A model generated the notes under the pieces. It worked only from the letters and a program-made list of their open reading frames with translations, did no database searches and was not told where the DNA came from. A stretch of DNA of 64,000 bases from Selaginella moellendorffii (Eukaryota > Streptophyta > Lycopodiopsida > Selaginellales > Selaginellaceae), in NCBI RefSeq assembly GCF_000143415.4, contig NW_003314318.1:204971-268970 (forward strand), read 5' to 3'. Positions 54,634 to 64,000 of this stretch are shown piece by piece. Positions within the stretch are counted from its first letter, which is position 1. Each line of letters begins with the position of its first letter. The position numbers and the translations under genes are program-made.

Positions 54634-54935
54634 GCATTTGTTTAGTTTTTTTTTTGTTTTCCTAAATTGTTGAATACACCCAAATATATACCCACTTGGA
54701 TCATTATTTTTATTTTTACATATGTAATGAAATTAATTACCCAATTTCATTGGATAATACTTGTTAAAACTCATCCTTTCATAAGATGCTCTTCCACCCA
54801 GATGCAGTAGAGTTAAAGTGGAGCTAAAAAAACCTTTGGGTCTGTATATCTAAAAAGAAGAACAAGCAATAAACACTCCTCCATTTCTCACCTACCTAAG
54901 ACATTACATTTAAACTTATATGATTAGGACCCCCG
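54634..54935. other. AT-rich flank of the retroelement array
   Basis: AT-rich host sequence with no recognisable feature before the duplicated thaumatin promoter blocks. Confidence 0.5.
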
Positions 54936-55166
54936 CAACAAACTTGCAAACTTAATTGCAGAATCTCATGCTTCTTGTTAGGCACCGCAAGACTGGCAAA
55001 ACAGAATGTAAATAGATAAACAAAGCAAAACGAATGAAACTGAGAGCTGCATTGGGAATTCACAAAGTTCAGTAGCAAATCCTTGACTCAAATTCATCAA
55101 ACCACATGTACTGTTCATGAGCATGATTTTCAAAGTCTTGTGACGTGAACTGAACTCACGGGTGGT
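54936..55166 (+). repeat. orphan third copy of the thaumatin-like upstream block
   Basis: Matches 36315-36555 and 55290-55510 (TTAATTGCAGA, AAGACTGGCAAAACAGAATG, TCACAAAGTTCAG) but is followed by another copy of the block instead of a gene. It has no TATA box or coding part. Confidence 0.88.
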
Positions 55167-55171
55167 CTTCC

Positions 55172-55550
55172 AAGAAACATATTTAAGTATTAAACAAAAT
55201 ATACATTTTTGTTCTGTTTTTCTTTTTCTTAAATTGTTAAAACACTTATCTAAAACAGTACTTATACGATTGCGATGGAAAACACCCACAACAAGCTTGC
55301 AAACTTAATTGCAGAGTTTCATGGCACCACAAGACTGCCAAAACAGAATATAGGATAGACAAAGCAAAACGAATGAAACTGAACAAAGTTCAGCAGCAAA
55401 TCCTTGACTCAAATTCATCAAACCACATGTACTGTTCATGAGCATGATTTTCAAAGTCTTGTGGCGCGAAGGAAATTTCTCACTTACCGAACTCACGGGT
55501 GGTGTTCAACGTTGTGTGGTCCACAACCTCTTTCCCCTGGACTATATAAA
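55172..55550 (+). repeat. upstream block of thaumatin-like gene 2
   Basis: Duplicate of 36203-36602 with small deletions. Contains the TATA box TATATAAA at 55543-55550. Confidence 0.9.
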
Positions 55551-55602
55551 TCCGTGTAGAAACTTGAAATATTATTAGAGAGGTATAGCATACACAGTTC
55601 CA

Positions 55603-56175
55603 ATGGCAAGCTCTACTGCCATCCTCGTTGCTCTTGTTGCTCTTGTTGCTCTAACCCATTGTTTTGTACCAATCCCACTCGCAGCAGCCACTTCCTTCAA
55701 CGTTGTCAATCGCTGCGGGCGCTCGCAGAACATCATCGTCCGCGAGAACGCCGGGGGCCCCTCGATCGGAACCTCCGGATTCACTCTCGCCCCCGGCGCA
55801 TCTCGTGGACTAAATCCTCCGAATCGCTGGGCGGGAAACATCGGCACTGGAACTCCCGGCCTCCTGGCCGAGTTCTCGATCAACCGCAACAGCAACAATG
55901 ACTTCTACGACGTGAGCGCCGTGGATGGCTTCTTCATCGACACTGGGATGAGCATCACTGGATCTGGCAGAGGTCTAATTTGCCGACCGGAGGCAGCGAC
56001 TTGTCCGAACAGGAATGGGAATACTTGTGCCAGTCCCAACCGGAACGATCCAAACTCTCAGTACGCGAAGAACGTCCGTGCCAGATGCCCGGATGCCTAT
56101 AGCTGGTCTGGTGATAACACCAAGACTTTTGGCACTGGAACCGGAGGAGCTTTCACCATTACGTTCTGCCCGTAA
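55603..56175 (+). CDS. short thaumatin-like protein with six cysteines, copy 2
   Basis: Single exon, 190 residues, about 92-95 percent identical to copy 1 at 36655 by eye. The signal peptide has one extra VAL-like repeat unit, and two codons are missing after ATCP. All six mature cysteines, the DFYDVSAVDGFF block and the CPDAYSWSGDN block are conserved. Changes are mostly single substitutions (NRCGR, NPPNRW, FIDTG). The TATA box lies at the same distance as in copy 1. Intact frame and promoter in both copies suggest both work. Confidence 0.88.
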   Translation: MASSTAILVALVALVALTHCFVPIPLAAATSFNVVNRCGRSQNIIVRENAGGPSIGTSGFTLAPGASRGLNPPNRWAGNIGTGTPGLLAEFSINRNSNNDFYDVSAVDGFFIDTGMSITGSGRGLICRPEAATCPNRNGNTCASPNRNDPNSQYAKNVRARCPDAYSWSGDNTKTFGTGTGGAFTITFCP

Positions 56176-56972
56176 GCGATGATATATCAATCAATTACTA
56201 TGCAGTTAATAACTTGACTTGCCCACGTTTAAGGGTAAATAACAAATAAAGAAAACTCTCAAACTGGTAGCATGAGAAAGAGTTGCGAGTCCCATCGCCT
56301 TACGAAATGAGCCCGGAGCTGTAAAAAGAAGCTCTCAAGATCATTGACGCCTAGATTTTCTGATGGAAGACCTCTCATCCCATTTGTCACACGCTGTGCT
56401 ATGTGAGAAAATTGGAAAGCTTTTGTGATTGATCCGTTTTCCTTCGCCCAAATCATCAACTGGATTGACTATTCTAATGGATTTTCCATGCCTCTGTGCG
56501 ACGTCTTCCTCCCCAAAATTATCATTCATATATATTAAAGGTGTGGCAGGAGGCGGTCCCAGGTAAAGGAATGCGAGCTAACTTCAGCGACAGTGGCTGC
56601 TTTGGATTTAGCATCCAGAAACACATTGATCTCACGATGTCTCGAGAAGGGGTTGCAGATCCTCTTGAAATTTCGTCAACGTCTTGACCATTTAATTGAA
56701 GCCATGAACCGATCAGCTGGAGGCTATGGCGTACAGCAGGTGCTTGCTAGGTCATGCCATCCTAAGATCCTAAAAACAACGTGCCGGGTTCGAATCATTG
56801 TCGTGTTTACTTGTAGATAAAATAAAACAAAGAATGTCCCACTGGAAGGAAGAAGAAGAGTAGATTCGCAAGGCCAATCCCGAGTAAAATGATACAATGT
56901 GGAGCAACTTTTCTACTTCCGTCTCTCGGATTATTCCGGGCCGAACAAAAAAAGAGAGAACCAAACACAAAC
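56176..56972. other. 3' flank of thaumatin-like gene 2 and spacer
   Basis: Contains the inverted block 56294-56548, then sequence colinear with 37690-37920 to about 56770. A GGTTCGAATC motif lies near 56788. No gene is seen; the right end is probably 3' UTR of the RHIP1-like gene. Confidence 0.55.
56294..56548. repeat. 255-base block inverted relative to 37423-37679
   Basis: Reverse complement of the block downstream of thaumatin-like gene 1, beginning ATCGCCTTACGAAATG and ending AAAGGTGTGGCA. Confidence 0.85.
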
Positions 56973-58640
56973 TCAAACACGGATGTTGTGGCTTGCGATT
57001 CTGTAGAGGTTCCTGTCGAGCGAAGATCTGTGTGCTTTTGCCTCGGAAGCCATTGATGCCACCTGTTGTTTTGCACACGAATGAATCATGAGAAACTTAG
57101 CAAGGAAAACAAGCTCTACCTCCGCTCGCAGATGAAAGGCGGGTTTGCCAGACATGTCTCTCAGCTTCTCCAAGAGTCCTGAAACAAAATCATAAGAGAA
57201 TAGAAGTGGAGTGATTCGTGCACCAACCTTGCGCATGGTTCTCTGTTTTGTACATGCTCTTGACAAGCGAACGAATCTGACTTCCAGCATTCCTGCGCGT
57301 TACAAACAACCAATAAAAACCAGGGCATAACCACACAAAAAACCTACGCCATTTTCGACTGGCCCCTCAGAAATTCATCTTCCGCAAGCCTGAACCTCTC
57401 CTGAAAAGGATGTGCGTAAGAACGAGAGAGTTGGAAATCAGCCGCGCGAACCTCGAGTTTTCTCTTTTCGTTCTTCTGTAGCTCAAGAGCTTCACGCAGC
57501 TCCACCACCTTCTTCTGCGCGCTTGCTGCCATCGCCTGGAAAGAAGAAGCGATTTAAACCAACAAAACATAAGAACATGCAAACCTCTTGGCTCCGGAAA
57601 CGTCCCAGCGTGTACTTAAACAGTAGCCTTCTGGGGCCTGTTCCAGGTATTTAAGGTCGCACTAACTCACTTGCAAAGATCAATACTTACGTCGTAAGAA
57701 CAGAAATGCCGCACCCGTTGCCACCATTGCAGCCATTCCAGGACTAGCAGTAGCAGCTTTCACACCATCTGAGAAGAGTAAACATATAAATCATCGAGCA
57801 AAAGACCAGAACAAAAGAGAAAAAAACCTTTCAAAGTTGAGAAGAAAACGTTCTCGTACTCCCGGTACTCCCGCTTGAATCTCCAAAACATGTCCTGCAA
57901 GATACGTCCTGCACGACGTCAAAAGAAAAATCCCTGTAGAAAAAAATCCATGGCGCTACACAGAAGCTTGTACGTACTTTCGCGTAGTAGTACTGAGTGG
58001 TGGACGAGTCCTGGAGCTCGCTAAGCTGGTTGCATGCCGCTCTCACGGCAACGTCCGTCGTCTCCGACATGCCATTCTTCAAAAACTGTGCTTGAGCCAC
58101 CGCGAATTCCACAAAAGGAGCCGCCACCGCCATCACCGAGTCCACAACTGGGTCTTTGCGATCGTGATCCTTGTCCTTCTTCCCGTCCGAGTGAGCGCTC
58201 GCCACGGCCGAGCTCATCCTCTCATACAATGCGTTCACCACGTCCTCACTGCTCTCCTTCTCCATTTCTCCATTCTTCTCCTCCTGTTTTTCCTTGAGGA
58301 GATCCTCCTCGTGGCCTTCTTTCTCAGCTCCTTGCACTCGATCCGACGTTAGCTCCGGCCCCTGGACTTCCTCCGCCGCCCATTTCGATTCCTCTGGCAC
58401 CTCCGGCTGCGCGATATTCTCCGCAGCGCTCTCATCGACCTCCTTGGGAGCGTCGGCACCATTCTCTGTCGCCTCAATGCTCTCGCTGCTTTTCTCCTCG
58501 GTGGCGCTCTCCTTCTCTCCTGAATCTACCTCGGAAGATCGCTCTCCGGCTGGCGCAGCAGGAGAATCATCCATGACAGCCGGCGGCGAATCCAGCGCCT
58601 CCTCCAGAGCTTCCGCAGGGATGTCCTCCGCGACAGGCAT
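56973..58640 (-). CDS. RHIP1: RHIP1-like protein (RGS1-HXK1-interacting protein family)
   Basis: Nine exons on the minus strand: 58640-57978, 57894-57828, 57768-57691, 57637-57585, 57535-57452, 57400-57348, 57292-57228, 57178-57120, 57062-56973; 403 residues in frame. The first about 150 residues are acidic and disordered (Glu/Ala/Ser-rich). Then come YYYAK, DMFWRFKREYREYENVFF, a short hydrophobic stretch (MAAMVATGAAFLFL), a basic PRRLLFKYTLGRFRSQEA and coiled-coil helices (KKVVELREALELQ, RLAEDEFLRG). This order resembles the plant family annotated as RHIP1, which in Arabidopsis links the RGS1 glucose-response protein and hexokinase 1. The family match is from memory. A small extra exon between exons 1 and 2 cannot be excluded. 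Confidence 0.72.
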
Positions 58641-58755
58641 TGCGCTAGAACCCTAAAACTCCAAAAGCCCTAAAATGTAAACGCCCTTTTACACCTCGCA
58701 CAAACCGGGGAAGATCCGTGCCGTCCACTTGTCGTGCAATTCTTTCTTCCCATCT
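58641..58755. promoter_or_regulatory. 115-base bidirectional intergenic region (RHIP1-like / GNAT)
   Basis: Divergent start codons 115 bases apart. Telo-box AACCCTAAA at 58649-58657 and a second partial one (GCCCTAAAA) at 58667. No TATA box. Confidence 0.6.
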
Positions 58756-60412
<1,657 letters not shown>

Positions 60413-62891
60413 TCAAGAACACTCCCAAGATTTTCCTGGCGAGCCGCTGTTCCCAGCTCCAGCTCCAACCCCGGCCGAGGAGGATTTCATCGAGTTGTTG
60501 TCCCGCTGGCCACTGCTGTTACTGAAATCCACCATGTTTGGAGGCATCCTTCCCATAATCCCAGGTACGTTCGTCGCTGCGCTCACTCCCAGGAAATCCC
60601 GCGTCATTCTATCGCTTCCTTCCTCCACCTTGGGCATCAATCTTCCTTGGAGTCCCGCTGCCAGCATTGCTTGCTCGCTGAAAGGATTGTTCTTCTTCCC
60701 GGCCATGCTGCGTACTAAACCATCCTCCGCAGACACCATCATTTGAGCGGATGGATTCTCCAGCGCCGCCGCGTTCACACCTCCCAGAAGCGATGAGTAC
60801 TGGCTCATGTTTGCCGCTCCAAACACGTTGTATGAGCTCTGATCCGGCATCATGTTCATGTGCTCGTTAGATGATCGCGGGACATGGTCGCCGTAAGCCG
60901 AGGACGATCCGGAGCCGGACACCTCCGCCGAGACGTCGCTGGGTCGTCTCAGGAGCAGCTGCTGGGGTGGCGGCTGGGAAGAACTCGGCATGTTTCCTGG
61001 CGAAGACGATGACCTCCCACCAGGTTGGTCCTGCTGCCTACTGTTTGCATGCTGCCAGAGAGCCCCCAGGTTGAAAGAGTTGCTCGACTCCGATCCAGCC
61101 AGTCCGAATCCTCTGAGTAGAGAAGTGTTGCTCGCGGTTGCTCCCATCTGTGCTGCCTTTTGGAGCAGTGCCGTGGCGGACATCTGCGCCGCGGCCGATG
61201 CCGAGGGTCCTTGTTGCCGAGGAACTCCAAAGCTGGTCGCGTTGCTTCCGCTGGCTGACGAGAGTGAGAGACCCGCTGTTGCCGAGCCACCAGCCCCGCG
61301 AGCTTCCATCCTATTGTTAAACGCTGCTATCATGTCTGCAATGTTGCCACCTCCCATCTGCTGCTGCTGTGTCGGCGAGTGGAATCCCTGTGCCGAGAGT
61401 CCCGAGTTTCCAAACGGACTGTTCGAGTATAAGTGTCCTCCCGGTGCCTGTCTCGGCATGTCCATCTCGAGCTGTCCGAGAATGCCCGCCATCCCGACCC
61501 CGTTGTGAATGCCTGCATTGTTCTTGAGAGAAAACGGTGAGCCTCCGGTTGGCGACGACTCGAAGCCTCCCATGCTGCTGTCAGCTCCCGGGTCGACCCA
61601 CAGCGAGAGTCGGGGTGCCGCTCCTCCCGGACCGGCTGAGCCCCCGGCAGCCGCTCCCCATCGTTGCATTTGTTGGAAGTCGTCGCTTGGTACTAAGTGC
61701 TGCATTGCTCCCATTGCAGAAAGCTCGTCGCTGAATCCCACGCCGGCTGCTCCCGGAGGCATGCGGATCGCGTACTGACCGTGCGGAGAAGGTGGCATGT
61801 TGTTGTTGATGACTCCCTCCGGCAGCGGTGGCTTGCTCGTCCTGGCGCTCTCCTCCGCGAGCGCATCGCAGAAGGCACGATGCGTGATGAAGCTGTCCCT
61901 CCTGAGATAAGATGCCAACAATGGTCAGTAAGTACTCTAACCATATCTCTAGCGCTGCCTTCTTCCATCTAGCTATAAGCCTACTTCAGGTAGCATGCGA
62001 AAAAACTCGGATTTTTTGTCCTTTCCTTCTGGTACTCATTCGAGTTTTTGCAGGAATGTAGAGCCAAGCAAATTCATGGATTCATCCGCAGATATATCAA
62101 AGATGCGAGAGGGGCCGAGAATTGTTACCTGGAGAAGAGAGTTCCACAGTCACATCGATACTCTCGGGTGCCGCAAGTCTTCGAGTGCGCTTTCCAATCC
62201 GATTGCACAGCATACCGCTTGTTGCACTTATCGCATTTCCACTTCTTCTCGCCATGCTTACGACAAAAATGCTTCTTGATGCCGGTCAGGTCCCCGAGCG
62301 CTCTGGATGGATCATGATGGACACAGCTGACTTCTGGGCATATATACACTCGCTTGCGGGGCTCCTTGCTCGTCCTTTGCTTGAGCTTCCATGGGAGATT
62401 GTGGCCCCTCCGGTGGAGCTGCAGGTTCTGGTCTCGCTGGAAGCCCTTTCCACAAATTTCGCAGACAAATCGGTTTGTGGCCATGAGGGTCTTGGGTGAT
62501 AATGCGATGACCTCCGCATCTGGGTCTGCAAAATTCGGCTGAGGTAAGAAGAAGAAAGCACTCAAAGGACTCGACTGACAACTTTATGGATTTGTTATGA
62601 TCTAGGTCCCTTCGTGTGCATGCAAGATCAATCAAACAACGAGAATTTAGAGATTTACGAATCACGAGAGTAATAAAGACCGAGACTTGTACCTGGAGTT
62701 CCTGGCAGATTTCTCTTCTTTTTGGCGGGCGGCTGCTGCGGCTGCTGCTGCTGCTGCTGTTCCCCTTGAGCAGCACCACCTGAGATAAACCCCGGGTTGA
62801 AGGAGCCGTGGAGATGAGCCTGCTGAACTCCAGAACTGTCTGCTCGAGTGCCGGAATCGCCAGACGCGGTTGTTATATTGGACAGCGTCAT
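60413..62891 (-). CDS. IDD: INDETERMINATE DOMAIN (IDD) C2H2 zinc-finger transcription factor
   Basis: Three exons on the minus strand: 62891-62693, 62525-62129, 61901-60413; 694 residues. A basic NLS (PAKKKRNLPG) precedes the invariant family sequence TPDPDAEVIALSP. Four zinc fingers follow in the IDD order: C2H2 FVCEICGKGFQRDQNLQLH, a longer second finger beginning YICPEVSCVHH, a third with KWKCDKCNKRYAVQSD, and a fourth C2HC finger split by intron 2 (RCDCGTLFSRRDSFITH). The long C-terminal part is Ser/Gly/Gln-rich with the conserved TRDFLGV motif (about 62 residues from the end). IDD proteins bind AGAC-type DNA with GRAS partners such as DELLA, SCR and SHR in root, gravitropic and metabolic control. 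Confidence 0.95.
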
Positions 62892-64000
62892 ATCTTCGCT
62901 CCGGCTGATGAACTCGAGCTCAATTTTGCTGCCTGGCCGATATACGGCCTCTCGAGGTAGAATTCTACTGTTGCTCCAGAAACCTTCTTTGCAATTGCTG
63001 CAGCTCTCGAGAGCACGATCTTCAGCACCGCAACATTACGCGTTCTGAGCTCTAGCCGCCCGGAGCCCGCTACCTAGAGACTCTTTGGAACCGACAAGGT
63101 GATTTTCCTGCAATTATCAAGGTTGGAGCTCGATAATTGTGTGCTTCTTGCTCACGGGAGAATCCTTGCGTTTGCAGATCGCTGGCGGCACATCTACCTC
63201 TCTCCTACAACTGGTCGGTACTGCTGTGATCTCCAAATCCCGATACTGTGGATGCCAAAGAGAGGGAGATGACAATCTCTGGCTGCGCTGCCAAGAAACC
63301 GAAGAACTTCGCTGGAGCTGCTTAACAACGAAGAGAGATGGGAGAGAGAGAGGCGAAGAAAGAGATTGAGGCGGGGGAGGCTGTAAGGAACATGCCTTTC
63401 CCATGCGCTTGAGAAGATGCAAGTGTTAACATAGTCACATCCTTGTGCAATCTTCCTGTTGATCCAGCCAGCCAAGAGAAGGGACCACTGATGCTCTAAT
63501 CGGAACAGCAGAGCCCATCTCGGAGCATTTACAAAGGGACCACTTGATCAGCTCAACCAAACGGAAAGAGGAGGAGGAAGAGGAGCAGGAGTAAGAGCAA
63601 AAGCGAAAACAATGAACGACGAATCTCCAGGTAAACACCAAACTGTTTTTAACTTCTTTATCCTTGCGCTGGCTACGAGCAGCGTGTATGTGTGTGTTGT
63701 GTGTTGTGCGCCAGTGAGTGAGTGAGAGAGGAGAAGAGAGGATTGATCTTTTTCTGCTTCCTTGCGGGTGCTAACTATCGGCAAACTGCTCTCCACAGCC
63801 CTCGAGACGACGGAGACGACGAGGACAAAACAAAGGAACGCCGTGTTATGTGCAAGCCAACAAGCAGATGGAAGCAAGCGGAGCTTTCAGCAGCAGCGCA
63901 AAAAACGCATTCGAGGAGGAGGCGAATGCAACAACAACAAAGGTAGATCTACTTCTCTAGATCTGTTTGCTGCTGCTTTGCTGCTAGCTGCCGCTGGCTC
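62892..64000. other. IDD leader/promoter and a possible first exon of a plus-strand gene
   Basis: Pyrimidine-rich on the minus strand near 63350 (likely IDD leader). On the plus strand ATG 63613 followed by AACGACGAATCTCCAG|GTAAAC and an acceptor CCACAG|CCCTCGAG at about 63798-63803 could start a gene running off the window. Depending on phase the second piece reads VMCKPTSRWKQAE or RSFQQQRKKRIRGGG. CPTSRW-like sequence is found before WOX homeodomains, but this is too little to assign. A TG-rich microsatellite lies at 63680-63725. Confidence 0.3.

Noticed and set aside
56780-56800. GGGTTCGAATC motif near a thaumatin-like 3' flank
   Set aside because: Isolated B-box-like match without the rest of a tRNA.
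60990-61508. Plus-strand 172-codon frame opposite IDD
   Set aside because: Antisense of the IDD C-terminal coding exon; biased composition explains the lack of stops.

Overview
The window reads as nuclear DNA of a land plant, and most likely of an early-diverging vascular plant such as the lycophyte Selaginella (inference from the whole picture). Genes are small and close together, exons are GC-rich, introns are many and mostly about 45-150 bases, AT-rich spacers alternate with the genes, and the families are plant-specific: BAHD, ABCG11-type exporter, VAN3-binding/FORKED-like protein, expansin, GDSL lipase, S-type PPR, LFR, HSFA, bifunctional GPAT, IDD zinc finger. I rebuilt exon structures by hand. 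Every multi-exon model below keeps its reading frame through GT-AG junctions (two introns are GC-AG) and ends at a stop, giving protein lengths normal for each family.

Layout. 1-1.76 kb: a partial LTR and AT-rich spacer. 1.76-5.3 kb: an intact BAHD acyltransferase gene, then debris (kinase fragment, inverted BAHD fragment, broken copy of the 18.2-19 kb gene). 7.7-10.7 kb: an 11-exon ABCG11-like half transporter with a dense W-box cluster upstream. 13.6-15.6 kb: VAN3-binding/FORKED-like protein. 16.1-17.3 kb: beta-expansin. 18.2-19 kb: intact unknown 264-residue protein. 19.6-26.2 kb: two head-to-head pairs (R3H-SUZ with GDSL lipase; S-type PPR with LFR). 26.6-29.2 kb: an AT-converted fossil retroelement. 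29.5-34.9 kb: class A heat-shock factor, then a divergent GPAT / Werner-like exonuclease pair. 36.2-56.5 kb: two copies of a six-cysteine thaumatin-like gene, separated by about 16 kb of nested Ty3/gypsy retrotransposons. 57-60 kb: head-to-head RHIP1-like gene and plastid-type GNAT gene. 60.4-62.9 kb: an IDD transcription factor.

The retroelement block is the most structured part. A short-LTR (175 bp) gypsy family forms an LTR-body-LTR-body-LTR array (38187-54633) in which two bodies share the middle LTR. The first body is split by a 6.8 kb chromodomain gypsy element flanked by the 5-bp duplication CACTC. The two bodies have lost different catalytic residues: one in reverse transcriptase, the other in integrase. 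A third copy of the same family, at 26.6-29.2 kb, survives only as an AT-rich ghost.

Functional themes (inference): the bifunctional GPAT, ABCG11-like exporter, GDSL enzyme and BAHD enzyme all belong to families used in cuticle or cell-wall lipid assembly, though they are interspersed with unrelated genes. Four divergent gene pairs have 115-307 bp between start codons, and telo-box motifs (AAACCCTAA type) recur close to start codons.
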